A stretch of 64,000 bases of DNA, taken from NCBI RefSeq assembly GCF_001522545.3, contig NC_031770.1, positions 4,090,281-4,154,280 on the forward strand, in the 5' to 3' direction. Below, piece after piece: positions 1 to 13,200 of this stretch. Numbering within the stretch: position 1 is the first letter of the stretch; each line of letters opens with the position of its first letter. Under the pieces are notes generated by a model. The model did not search any database, was not told the origin of the DNA, and worked only from the letters and a program-made list of their open reading frames with translations. Source of the DNA: Parus major. Lineage: Eukaryota > Chordata > Aves > Passeriformes > Paridae. The translations under genes were made by a program, and so were the position numbers.

Positions 1-3000
1 GCCAAACTGTGTAAGAGCTGGAGCCTGTGTTTTCTTGCCTCCTTCTTGAGGGTGGGGAAAAAATGCAGCCTACACAAATAACATGGTGCAGGAAGCCTTT
101 GGGGATTAAAACATGATACACCGTATTTCAGCAGGGATTTGGACATGCTGGCAGGGGGAGGAATTCCTCATGGAAGGAGGAATGCCTCCCTCACCATCTC
201 TAAATTACCTCGGTGCTTCTCTTGCTCTCTTCTTTCACCAGGAGCTTTCACTTGGAGAGAAGTCATTTGCCACTCAGATGTGTGTGGAGAGAGCAGCAAA
301 ATCAGCCACTATTTTTACAGAGGTCTTTTCCTTTCCGCCCCGTGGGCAGAACAAATCCTACACAGACACAAGAAAACTATTATGCTAAAGCTGTTCCCAG
401 GACAGGAAAAGTCCTCTCCCATCCTCATGAACACTGAACAAAGTATCTCAGGCTTGCAAATGCTATAGGGTAGGCTTGACAGACATGACTGCTGACCCGA
501 AATACTAGCGAGCGCTGGAAAACACCCGGCTGAAGCTTTCTGAACACGGCCATCAGCGTGACTGCCAAAGAAAGCATCAGCACCCGTTACTTCATGAACC
601 AACATGTGATTTGCAGAAACACTTACACGGCTTAAAAAGTCTAAATCCTGCTTTCAAAGGAGCTTAGTCACCGCAAAGTGATTTTGGTATCTCGGTACGT
701 TCGGGGCTGGCCTTTGGAAGTGCAACTTTCCGTGGAAATGAGTCGTTGGTGATGAATTTCACAGAGGGAAATTCCTGCTGCACAGACATTGCAGGAGTGC
801 TAAAGCTCCTGTGAAATCCATGTTCTCCAGCACAGATCCCACACCTCCACTCCTGGGCTGATAACAATTACAGAGGTAGGAAATGTGGAGATCCCAAATG
901 AGATTGGGATAATGGGATGGAATGGTCACATCAGGATGGGTAACTTACTGCTTACACAAATTCTTTTCTCATGAAGACACCAAAAAAACCACCACCCCCA
1001 ATGCTGAATTTGCACACAAAATGCAGGGAAAAAAAAAGGACACTCACATAATACAAGAAAATTATTGATTCAATTCAACAACCAGTCCTAGAGAGAATGA
1101 GATACTTTAAAATTGGTTAAACAAGATCAGACTTTCCTTGCCTTTTGTTTAAGCCAACAACAGCTTTAGACCTGCCCTGGGAGAATGTTGCTCTAATATG
1201 GAATCCACACAAAGTTTTAAGGCAACTATTTTCAGGAAAGCTTTTGCCACAGCTAAAATTCCAGCCATGTGCCTTCCTGAACCCATTCTATCTTCCAATT
1301 CCTTGCTATTGTAACCCAGAGAAATTAACCCCTGAAATCCTTCACCAGGAATGGGAAAAGCTGCTATACCAACATCCCAGCAAAAATCAGCATAGCTTAC
1401 ACCCTGGCAGAAAAAAGAACAAACCCCAGTCAGTGCCATGAGTAACAGAAATGAAAGGATTTGTGCCCTTTTCCTAAAGGATTTAACATATTAGCCAGGA
1501 GCATGGGCAGGTAGGAAAAAAATGGAAAAAGCAAATCCATAATGTTTGAATCCTGAAGTTTGAAACTGAAAGGGAAAGTGGCATGGAAAGTCACTAAAAA
1601 CCACAAATCAAGCTGCAGGCCAAACCCTTTGTCATTTAAAAGCCTTAGATCAGTGCTGGAGTGGCATTATTTGAATTTAATGGTCACAAAGTAAAGGGCT
1701 GTTTAATTAAGCATTGAAAACTTGACATGACTGTTTAAAATACCCTTCAATCTGCCATTAGCTTTAACGTGTATTAATAACTAGAGCTTGCTGGAAATGC
1801 TCCACTGGGAGAAATTTTGGAGTGAGGAAAGCTCCAAAAATTTCTCTGTGAAAATTTCCGCTTTGTTAACTCTAAAAATCATGGAAAAACACCTTAAAGC
1901 AAAGTATTTCATTTTGAATCAGCTCAGTAGTAATGGAAAAACCCCACATAAACATGTTCATCTCTAATGACATGCTGCCTGATGCAAATATAAGTTTTGA
2001 TCACTAAAACCTTGAATTTATTTTTTTTTCTCTTTTTTGGTGAGCTGGGCTCTTTGCTTGCACTACCCAGAACACCAAAATCCTACTGCCTTGAGCTGTT
2101 TGGAGGAGGTCTGGAAGAATCTTCCTCTTGTCTGATGGTTGCTTCTCCTTATCACTCATACCTGAACAAATCCCCACCAAAACAAGCCAAAAAAACCCCC
2201 CCAGAGAACTCTAAAAGGTGGCAAAGAACAACTTGAAACAGTAATGGAAAGATACTGTGAGACAACCAGAATAGCTGAAAGCATCTTTTTTACCATTTAC
2301 AATAAAAACAGTGGGTCTGAAAGTCAGCTAAGATCATATTGATGGTCTACCTAAGGACACCCACGGCACAGGTTTGTCCATGTGAGCACTGTGGTTTCCT
2401 AGTCCAAGGAAATGTTTCCAGAATGTGAGAGCATTGTCTTCACCCATAACACCAGCTGAGCAGGCTGGTGAACTCATTCCTGCTTACCAACACCTTCTTA
2501 TTTGGTTTTCCACTGTGAGATTAGATCATGCAGGAAAAGTTCACCAAACACTACTGTAAAAAGAGATGAACTCACACAAGATTTTGTTGGTCATTGAGAA
2601 AAAAAAAACAACCATCTTCTGTCAAACTACTGGAAATTAATTAACTTAGAATACTCAAATACATAAACATTTCTGCAAAAACATTTTGAGATGAAATAAT
2701 TATTTACTGTGCCCTCCAGGGAAATGTACCTTGTCAATCCCTTGTCACTAAATCACTTGCTAACAGTTATGGTGTGAGGTAAATCACTGTTTAACCCTGA
2801 TGAGTTTAAAGGCCTTGAAGCCTAATGAATTCTCCCATTCATTCTGGAGGTTACCTCTGCTCTCTGGCTCTTTTTTAACAGCCTGGTGCTGAAAAGATGT
2901 GATGTAATTTTGCTGTTTACTAAACAGGTGTCAGTAATCCTATCCAGTGATGTCAGGCCACTTGCTTGGAATTCATTTTAAGACAACTATTGGAGCTGGT

Positions 3001-6000
3001 GCTTTGGGATCACAAAAAGGCTCTTCCCTGGGGATCCATCTCAGAGACAGTGAGGTGTGGTTAATGCCACCATGGACAGCAGGAAGGACCAGGAATATTT
3101 CATGCACTGATGGGGTGAGCTCTGCAAACCCCACTGATCAGGTCACCCTCCCAGCTCTTGGTTTGCTCCGTAGGATGGCTCTGCTCACGTGCCTGAGTGT
3201 CCCAGCAAGTGGCCCTGGGTGTTCCCTTCCCACTGGAGCACCCTGGAGCACGGTCAGGGAGATGGTGTCCCCCTGGAGCAGGGCACAGGGGCTCGAGAGG
3301 TAACAGGAGGTCCCAGTGCTGCCCTGGATCAGCTGTCCCACGGCTCCCTGGATAATTTCTGAGTTACCTCCCACACAACCCAGAGGCTGAGGGTGGCCCT
3401 GTGCCCACTCTTCCAGCAAGGCTGGCACAGAGCACAGGGCTGGGCTGCTGCTCCTTTCCCAGAGGCTCTGACAGACTCTGGGAGCTGCAGGAATGTCCCA
3501 TATGGAGCCCTTGGGAGCTCCCCATCTCCAACAGCCCAAGGAACAGGTGGGCACAGCACTGATGCCCGCTGTGTTACACCCCTGGCAGCACCAACCCAAA
3601 CCCACGCTGGCCCCACGCTCCTGCAGGGGCACTGCACATGCCCCAGGCAACACCCAGCTCTGCATGAAGCAAAAAAATGTCTTGGGTAGTCAGGGTTGGA
3701 CTCCAGGAATGTCTTAATTTCATTGAGAAATGGTATTTGGTGTTAACAACGTGGTATTTTAATTGTTTAATGCTCGCTTACTCATGCAGCACTGGGCTGT
3801 TGGGGCTTTCCAAGGATTTTGGCTATGTAACTCTGGGCAGGAGGGGAATTGGAGGCAAAAAAATAGTAAAAAATAAGGCAAGAATGCTGGGTTTGGGTGA
3901 ACAGTGATGCTTGGCCCCCATGCAACATGAGGTTCCTTAGCCCATCTAGCTTTATTACCTCCATAAACTGAATAATCCTAATTAGGCTATCAAATATTTC
4001 TGGGTTTAGACAGAAAATGTCTGGTTTAACTAAATGAAACCTTTCACAAAAAAATGTAAAAAGGAAATTTTTACAGCACAGAAGATTTTAACTAGAAAAC
4101 TTTCCCATTTTAACCCCACGCTGAAGGTATTCCAGGTTAGAAAAATGTTTAGTCTTTAATGACCATGCTAAATATTCCATGAGAAAGAAAGTGTTGCTTA
4201 TTAATGTATCTATGAAACAAGCTGTGTTCCTCACTGTTGGAAACACGTTCCTCTGACCATATAATTTTGGGCTCTAATTTAGCATTCATATGCCTGGAGT
4301 TTTAATGAGAGATTGCTTAGTTTCATCAGACCAGTAAAACAGCATCAAAACTTAATACAGGTATTTGTGCAGATATAAAACAATCCAATTTGTTCAGCTG
4401 AGCTTGTAAATTAAAGGCAAGTGAAGGGACATTTGATCTCGAGTCTAAGCAAACTTGTTATCAGACCTCCACATGGAAGGTCTTACTTGGCCCTAGGAAA
4501 TGCTGGTGTTTGGTTTAAGAGGCTCTCTAAAACTCCTTACATTAAAATCACACACTTCAGACCCAAGGAGCTCATGAGCCTGGAAGTTTCTGTCTATTTT
4601 CTCCACCTACACCAGCTGCATTTAACAAAACACATCACCAAAGAGCCCATCATGCTGCAGAAACTGAGCAATGATTTAATTTTGCTTTGTAGAACCAGGC
4701 TCCTGACAACTTTTATTTTTTTTTAATCGTGGTAATGGATGTAAAACAGTGTTTTGTTTGCTTAAATAGAACATTTTCTGCTCTGCACAAACTAATTTTC
4801 CAGGCCTGAGCCTACGTGTTTTTTAGATTTTTTCCCCTTTCAGCTTCTTTACTGGGTATTTAGCTCTTCCTTCCTTAATGGGAATTTAATAAGACCCAGC
4901 TGACAAGTGCTCAGTGAAGTGACCAAGCAGCACCTGAAGGAGATGGGATGTAAGATCCATATAAAATGCCTGAGTACAATCATTGTTATTAGAAGGATAA
5001 CCAAATGAATTCATAATGATGGGACACTCATTTCAAAGTGTTTCCATAGCTGTTACACATCAGGAAAAATACGGAAGTTACCTCATTTTCTCCAATCCTA
5101 AATAACCTTATAAACTCACCAAAGAAATTAATTAGCCAATATTTCTTGAAAATTCATAACAAAGTTTCCATTTTTCCATCAGATAATTCCTTAGTGCATT
5201 CTGGTTTTTAACTTCCTTCGAGTCTGGATCATTTTGATGTGTGAACAGACATTTTGTGTTTCCATGGGTTATTTCCACAGGTTCAAATATCTTCTGTAAT
5301 TGACATTTTCCTGCTTACAAAAGTTGTCAAACTTGAAAGTAGCAGTTGATTGATAAAACATGGGTTTTGTCTGTAACTTAAATTCATTGTTGGGGCTTAC
5401 TGCTCAAGCTCTGAACTTTTCAAAGTGACCTGCACAGAGAGTATTTGGGGGTTTTTGGTTTGGGCTTTAGAGTTTTTTTTAAACCATCTATGTTTTAAGC
5501 TACTTTTATAAAATAGAAAGCAGCAGCTGCTTTTCCCTTTTTCCTACAGGTAAATTGATTCAACAATTTGCTTCCACTTTAGAATTACTACTCTCTAAAT
5601 AAAGGAGTGTAACTTGACTTTTAAAATAAAGTCTTCCAAAGTCAACTTCATAATCATTCACTAGCATTTATCCCTTCCAACCCTGACCATAAAGGAAAAG
5701 GAAAAAAAAGCAGAAAGCACTGAGGAAAGTGCTGACATTTACAGCATCACAGAGGATGGCAGCTACAGAGGCCATAAAGCAGCACCACAGATATTAATTT
5801 AATACTTAAAAACTCCACAACGTTAATTAATATTAAAAAAAACACTGCACAATAACTACAGAAGGAACATTTCTTTGTGCATGACCCAGAGCTGAGTAGG
5901 GTCCTTCTGCTGGCTTTAGTGGATTCTGTGCCTTGTTTGTAATAAAGACACAAATAAATCAGCATGGTGCTGAATGAGCAGTGTTGGTACAGATGGGGAT

Positions 6001-6165
6001 TCCTTTGCCTCTGCACAAGTCATCACCAATACAGCACTTAGTGTGGGCAACTTTTCCCCATTTCCACCTGGATGGCATTGAATTATAAACACAGCAGCAC
6101 CTCACTGTTCTCCTCTGGGCCAGGGTCACACCACCCTTCTGCTGACCCCAAGTTCTTCCTGCATG
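1..6165. other. Non-coding stretch, no gene recognised
   Basis: No coding gene, RNA gene or recognisable transposon was found here. The sequence is AT-leaning with short A/T runs. The exception is a moderately GC-rich part at about 3030-3680, which produces several overlapping open frames on both strands. Those frames resemble no protein family and share the same bases in opposite orientations, so they look like composition artefacts. This is consistent with vertebrate intergenic or intronic DNA. Confidence 0.6.
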
Positions 6166-6665
6166 TCACAGAGTCATAGAATGTTTTACACCTTAGAGAC
6201 CACCTGGTTCCAACCCCTGCCATGGGCAGGGACACCTTCCACTATCCCAGGTTGCTCAGAGCTTCATCCAGCCTGGCCTTAAACACTTCCAGGGATGGGG
6301 CAGCCACAGCTTCTCTCGCCAACCTGTGCCAGGGCCTCACCTTGGTCACCATAAAGAATTCCTAACATCTAATCTAAACATGCTCCTTTCCAGTTTGAAG
6401 CTGTTCCCCATCTTGCCCTGTCACTCCAGGCCCTTGTCAAAAGTCTCCATCTCTCTTGGCTGCTTCAGGTACTGCAAGGCCATAAATAGTCATCCAAAGC
6501 CTTCTCTCTTCCAAGCTGAACAATCCCAATTCTCTCAGCCTTCCCTCATAGCAGGGGTGCTCCATCCCACAAACTTGCTGTCTCTCCTTTGGCCTTGGCT
6601 CCAACAGCTCCCTGTCCTCCCCCTGCCAGAGACCCTGGAGCTGGGTACAGCACTCAGGAGGGCCA
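6166..6665 (-). mobile_element. CR1 LINE, 3'-end fragment (5'-truncated)
   Basis: Read on the minus strand, this is the 3' end of a chicken-repeat-1 (CR1) non-LTR retrotransposon. On the plus strand it opens with the CR1 terminal octamer repeats (TCACAGAG, TCATAGAATG). It then carries the typical avian CR1 blocks in order: CATGGGCAGGGACACCTTCC, then the 'cagcctggccttaaacactt' block, then GGGGCAGCCACAGCTTCTCT, and then the 'agaattcctaacatctaatc' block. Further in, the 'attctctcagccttccctca' and 'ctccaacagctccctgtcc' blocks are present. Homology fades after about 6665. A fainter continuation to about 6830 is possible. The copy lacks the 5' part of the element, as most genomic CR1 copies do, and has no intact reverse-transcriptase frame. 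The 185-codon plus-strand open frame over it is antisense noise. Confidence 0.93.
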
Positions 6666-7206
6666 TGCCCTGCCTTCATTCCCTCAGGGCAGGAGCTGAG
6701 TGCAGGCAGAGAGCGACACAAGATTTGATAAAGCCACAGAGAGTGAGGGAGCTGGAGAGGCTGAGCTCTGCCCAGGCACAGCTCTCCCACCGAGGTCACC
6801 TCCAACCTCCCTGCTCCTTAACACAAGCCTCTGCTCAGAGATGGTTCATTGACAGTCTGTGCTTTCATTTGGCCCCACTGTAACCAGTTGAGACTCAAAA
6901 CTAAATCCAATTGTCCTGGATAGGGATGGAATAAAGAGGCAATTTATGGATTTTTTTTTTTTTTTGGAGTCCTGGCCCAGGCACAGTAGTTTCACATGCC
7001 TTTGGCACAAAACTGTTATTGCTTTGTGAAGCAGTTGTTGTTTCACTGACATGACTTCCTGCAGGGGCGTTTTAATTACAGCTGGTGTATCACCCAACTT
7101 CGTTATGTTTTGCTTTGAAGTTGTCCTTTGTATCTGACAGCAAGAGGATGGAAAACAAACATGACTGTTTATTCCCTTCCCCTTGCCCTGCATTGCCTTG
7201 CTGCAG
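6666..7206. other. Non-coding stretch with T15 run
   Basis: The first 150 bases may be a degraded continuation of the adjacent CR1. A run of 15 T lies at 6951-6965. A pyrimidine-rich stretch at about 7165-7206 ends in CTGCAG and forms the acceptor-like context of the candidate exon that follows. Nothing else is recognised. Confidence 0.5.
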
Positions 7207-7298
7207 CCGTTGCTTTGGATTACACAAACCTGGAGCAGATGGAAAAGGAGATCCCAAAGAAGAGGCCAGACAAAGTGCATGTACCTTTGGGCTGGCAG
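7207..7298 (+). other. Candidate internal exon (unidentified)
   Basis: A 92-base segment is bounded by splice-like signals: a pyrimidine-rich tract ending in TTGCTGCAG just before it, and GGCTGGCAG followed by GTGTTTTC after it. The third frame is open throughout and encodes a lysine/glutamate-rich peptide containing LEQMEKEIPKKRPDKVHVPL. It would start in phase 1 and end in phase 0. The open frame extends from about 7128 to 7340, so it does not stop at the proposed borders. I do not recognise the peptide. No neighbouring exon was identified, so this could equally be chance, a decayed exon, or an exon of a non-coding transcript. Confidence 0.25.
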
Positions 7299-10200
7299 GT
7301 GTTTTCATCTACCCTTATGAAGAGTCAAGCACACATATAAACCCACCAAATGGCAGATCAAGCCCTGAAGACAGAAAATTGCTGAAAACTGTCAAATCAT
7401 TATTTCCAGCTTAAAAAAACCCAAAAAAACAACTGAAAAACCAAACCAAACTAAAAATCGCCATTCCTGAACTGAGCACATCAGTGTTGTATATCATGCT
7501 TGAAATGAATTGCATGCAGTGATATCCCAGCCCCTCACAAAAGTGAGGCAAGGAACGTTTCCTGGTTGGACTGCCAAGGTAGGGAGGAAGGATTCCACAT
7601 TAGCCAGATGGCAGCAGAGTATGCACAACCTCCAGTGGACTGCCAGAGTACACCCCAGCCTCAGCCTCCTGCCTATTTCTGATGAATTTAGGTACCCAGG
7701 GCTGGGTGATGACACTCAACTCACCATCTTCAAACACAATCCACCTCCATATATGTATATATATGTGTGGGTGTGTATATATAATCAATTCAATTTTTTT
7801 TTTTAAAAGAAAAAGCCATTCAGAAAAAAGATGGCCCCCAAAAGCCAGCAATCACATAAAGCATTTCACACCATCTGCTGCAAAGCATGTGCCCAATGAA
7901 GCTGCCAACTGGGATGTTCATTTTGGAAGAGCCCTCATTCCTTATCTTGAGTGAATTTCAACAGCTTCAAAGACAGACAGGAGAGATCTTGTAGGTTCAT
8001 CAAAACCTTCCCTCTCCCTATCAAAGACACCAAGAGAAGGCACCACAAGAACAGTTTCTAGCAGGGTCAATTATTATTAATGGTTTCTTCATTAACAGAA
8101 CAACTTCATTCATATTCTGCCTGTCCCATGGAGGACAGAAGTTCTCATCTTTCAAAAGGAATCTGAGCAAGCCATGTGGAGATTTTGCCATTTGTGGCTT
8201 GGGAAAGTGGAGATGAAAGACTTCTAAGACCTTTAACTTGGGTTTGTTTTCTACTCTGGGAGGATGATGACATTACTCACCACATGTATCATCTTCCAGC
8301 CCTGGAGACCATCCTGGGGAGACCCAGTGGGCTACAGAAATCCCTTCTTATTTCAGGGCTTTTGGTTTTCCTGTGGTTTCCATCACCACAGCCGAGATCC
8401 CACCCTGAGAGTTTGGAAGTTGGATACTTCAGATGATATTCATATTGAAATGTCAAAGAAGTGTCACATGCTGCTTCAGGGCTATGTGCAGCCAGAAATT
8501 CTGTTTCTATAACAAACTGGTTTTAAAGGGGTTTTTTTGGTTTGTTTTTTTTTTTTTTGCCTTGAATGTTGCATCGTGCTGAGGAGATACCCTAAAATGA
8601 AGGTGTACCTACACCCCTTTTGTAAGAGCTTGGTGACTGTGACTCTCTGCTCATGGGAAACACAAGTCCAAACATACAGAAAAATCCTCCAGCCAGCTCT
8701 CTGCTCCCCTTTCCCAGCCCTGCACACCTGGTGTTTTACATACACAGAGGAGTCTCTCACTGCTCCCACAACCCAAAGTCTGGACTTGAGCAGTAAAGCT
8801 GAGCAGGACACAAACCTGGCACATCCTCTACTTGCTGGTCCCTCTCCCTCATTATTTGCTGAGGCTTCTTTTCAGGTTCAAAGCCTTTCCACGATGCCCC
8901 AGTGAATAAACCTCATTAAAGAGGAGGAGAAGAGTCAACTCCTGACGCTGGAACCCCTCGGCTCACACACCACAGTCACACCAGCTGCCCACGCTCACAG
9001 CCACAACATGAAAACCATCCTGAAATCCTATTGCTTCAGAATCTTTGAACCCTGACAGATGTTCAGGGATGAAAGGGGAAATGAAGCTGCCGAGTTCCTT
9101 TCCTGCCATGACAGAAGTGTACACACAAGTCGACTATGTCCTATGGCCAGCCCCACCCTCTGAAATTCTGAGAAAAAAGGGAAAAAAAAGCTCAGCTAAT
9201 GAGAATTGCAGCACCGTTCACACCACAGTAGCTAAGGTTGTATTTGTTATAAATCCCCATTTCAAGGTTTCTGTTGCTCCGCCATAAAAATCATTCTGGG
9301 TTGAAATTTAGCATCCAAGCTTTCTGCCCAAGGACAATATTTTTGACAGAACCTGGAAACAATTGGTTTGGCAAAGAGCAGCTGAAGTTTTAAAGAGTGC
9401 AAAAAAGAATAGTGGTTAGTGGTGTCAGATATTATTATTTTATGCTCTCATAACTTAAAAACAACTAATTTAGGTTCTGTGGTTGTTATTACTCCATAAT
9501 TTCCTCTGAAATAGTTGGCTCATTCCTAATAACAAGCTCCTGCAAACTGCTAGCACTTCTCTAAATAGAAAAATAATAGTATTCCTGGGCCAAATCTAGG
9601 GCTGCCACAAATTAGCTTAGTGTCACTGCTGCCCATTTAAATCAGCTGAGGGCTTGGCCCCAGGTGTTAAGCAAAGCTCATTTTTGGTGTGTGCATGTGT
9701 CTGGTTGGTTCCATTAGCCCTGAGCTGGGCAGTTCCCAGGAATCCAGATGGTTAGGTAATGTCTTCAGGATCCGACAGAAGGGACGGTGCTCTCATCAAA
9801 GGCTGTTGCTAAACACAGCTTGACTTCATGCTCTGCAATCAGCACCTCCACCTAGAATACGTAAGGATTTCTTGGGAAGCACAGCCACACCAGGAAGCCA
9901 CGCTGCCGCCAAGCCCAAGCTAAAGCCAGGCTCCCTCACTGCAGTGAATCACTCATGGTTAGCTACTCTGGCTTTGCTCTGTTTAACTTCTCCTGAGTAC
10001 ATCTTACACTGGACCCTGCATTTTGGAGGCCACTGCTTCCCAAGGCACAGGAACTCAGGGCTGTTCCTGGTCAGAAGGTGGTTCTGCAGTGCCTTGGCGA
10101 GTCAGGTGCTTGCTTTTGAACTCAGGCAGCACTGGGTTTCTTTTTAGTGGGCTACAAGTAGGATTTGGATATTTTCAGAGAGGCTCATCACAATAACCAC

Positions 10201-13200
10201 CTGTGCCCTCTTCTTTGAACCCATATAAATGTTTTCTTACTGAAAAATAGAACTCACATAAATAAGTACTTCTAAAAGACACTTTTGTGCTGTCAAAGTT
10301 TCTCATTCACACACCTCACCAAGGTATTTGGGAACTTGCAAATCTTTTGTGCATATAACAGAAGAGTGTTTCTTCTTCCTTACCTGATAAATTTTATTTA
10401 CCCCTGAACCCTTAAGATTCACCTATTCCTTCTGTATTTCCCTCAGGTTTAATATCCACATTTAAAATAAGCATGCTCAGAGTAATAGAGTCAAAGAGCA
10501 GCAACAGTAAAAATTAGCCCAGTGCCAGGTACAGGACACTTGGGTCCTTATCCAAAATTCACACTACTTATGCAATTGAACCCTGGTCTAAAATTCCCTG
10601 TCCTGCCAGACCCCCTTTGACAATCTACAGCTGTGTACATAGTGATGGGATGCTGAAGTTGGCACATTCAGCACAAAAAACAGCAGCTGGAGATGGGCTG
10701 ACTCTTCATGTCAATATATGAGAATTTTTAGGTGATCTGACACCTGTCAATTCCTCTGTGTCCATAACATTCAAAGTCAAAATGCCACAAGTTTACCAAG
10801 CAACTTTGCCCTTAAAGGTTGCTCATTAACACATAAAAGAACCCAACTAGGGCTCTTTTAAAGGCTGCAAGCAATGACATGATAAAATAGTGTAATTTTT
10901 CTCCTTATCTTTGAAGCAGGAGGACAAGGCCCTCGAGCAGATGAGAGATGGCTCATGGGCAGCTGGAACTTGTGCCCACAGAGGGAGGAGAGGAGCAGCA
11001 GTGGGTGCTGGGCAGAGGTATTAGAACACCCATCACCAGTGCAGCAGGCACCAGCATTGGTCACCAGAGACAAACCTACTCACCTGACAAGAGTACTAAA
11101 TTGCACAGTGTCAGATGTCAAGAGACCTTCCCAAACACTGTTTGGAAAGTCCAGGCACTGTTTATGTTGGGGTGGGGGAAAAACTATTCATTCCCCTTTG
11201 CAATGGGTTAAGCAGCTCTTACCCCTAAGATAAGCTACTTGTGCTAAAATGTCAACAACTGACCTAATTTATTTTAGATATGGAGCAAAAGTGGCCTCTG
11301 CTATTCGAGTTTCAGTGGACAGCTTAGGGGAGGATAAAAACCAGAAGAAAAAGGATCCCTTTTCACAAAAAGGCATTATACCATCCTGTCAGACCATGAG
11401 GTTTTTCTGCTTGAGCTACTCCATCTTCCTAAATGAAGTTAAAGAAGTCCTCTCTGTTTTGAAAGCGACAATCTGAAAGCAGAGTAGAAAGCAAGCCCTT
11501 CCTGAGAACTAGCTAAAAATTCAGGGATAAAAATAGCAGCTTTCTGCTTTGACACAGCAGCTCTAGCTTGTTCCTGTCAAGGTGGTTTTAAAATAGTATT
11601 TCGGGTCACAGCCAGAGAAAGCCCCTCTCAGCTACCATTTCAGAACTCTGCTTGGCTTCTTCCTAATCCCTGAAGCAACGAGAACAGGCTCCTAAAAATA
11701 CCCAGGAAAAAGTACAGGAGCTCAATCAATCCATTACTTTCAGAATAATATTTGTAGATTCCTCATTTCCCTCTGAGATACCATCACATTTCATCATGGA
11801 AGTCAGGTTAAGGTTTTACTTGGCATCTGCAACTCTGTGGTGAAGGGAATAGAAATTTTGGGCTTCTAACAGCTGTGGAGAAGGGCCTTGAATATTACAT
11901 CATTTATCAGTAGTGTTTCCAGAAAAAAGGAAACATTCCATGAAAAGATAATTTACTTGTCTTAATAATGTAAGCAGGAATTAAAGTGGAGAAATCCCTT
12001 CTGGCAGGATTTTTGACAGTTACCTTCATTTTCATCCTTGCTGACTGCATATGTCTGCTTTGAAAATGAATACAGTTTCCACTTCAAAAGGAAAAAAAAA
12101 ACCAGGAAAAGAGTGTGAGAGGGAGCCTGTGATGTAAAACTCATCGACTACAATATTTTCTGGGAAGCTTACCTGCCCTAAAGTCCTCACAGGCACCTTG
12201 GAGAATATTAGGGAAATGTTTAAGCACATTCAGTAGGAAAACACGTCAGGGTTTGGCTTGAAATAAAATGTGCATTTAGGCAAAGAGAAGTGATGGATCC
12301 AAAACTGTACAGAATAGGTACACACTAATGACTTTTTCCTAGTCAGAAGAATTGGAAATAGTTCAGGAGAAGAGGAAATGGTGACTTGTCAGTTCCCATG
12401 TTATCATTACTGCTGCTGTTAGTGGCAGGACCCAGTTTTCTCTGCTCCCATGAGATCCCTTCTGTGCCAGGCTCTGTGTGAGCACAGAAATCCAGATCAA
12501 ATCACCAACTATTTCCTGCACCTACAGTCAAAAGGCATTTTTGGATGGGAGGTCCCTTCTTGCACCAGGAGAACCAAAGGCCAGGGAGGCTCAACTTCAT
12601 TCTCCGGCCCAACGAGGACCAGGCTACATACTGCAGGGAAAATGTTCTCAAGTGAGTGGGATAAAACAGACTCCAGGCTGGATACAACTCCTCCTCACAA
12701 GTCCCCTGGTGATTCCTGTAGAACTGACAGTGAAGCAGGTCCCACTTGGGACTAACCCAGGTTACCTTCATTGGATGCTCCTGCCCACCTGAGACTTCAA
12801 CTTTTTTGGTTAGAGTGAGAACTTAGGGCCCGATTTCTCAACTGTTTTCCAATTTCCATTAAATCCAAGGTGCTAATATGGTTTAAAATTTATAAGGTGG
12901 TAATTTCCTATACTGTTTAGAATGAGAGATTTCCATACACCATTTCTATCCACATAAACTTGTTCATGAATGCTGTTCAAAAGGAGAAAAAAAAATAAAT
13001 CTGCAAGTCATACTGAAACCAACATACCCTACTGCAATAAAGGTGGCTGGGGTAGAAAGCCTGTCATATAACACAGCCCCACTTAAATAAAACAATGATG
13101 TCTGCACAGTGTTTTTAATTATTCTTTTAAATCCAAATATTTTTTGCAGACCTGCATGTTAACTCAGTCACTCAGGGTAAGCTGGTGCAAACTTATCCCT

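Noticed and set aside
6326..6883. 185-codon plus-strand open frame
   Set aside because: It is the antisense of a CR1 3' end; the openness is a property of the repeat.
7600..7616. CTCF-like CCAGATGGCAGC
   Set aside because: The right half fits, but the left half (TTAG in place of CCA) does not, and there is no CpG or boundary context.
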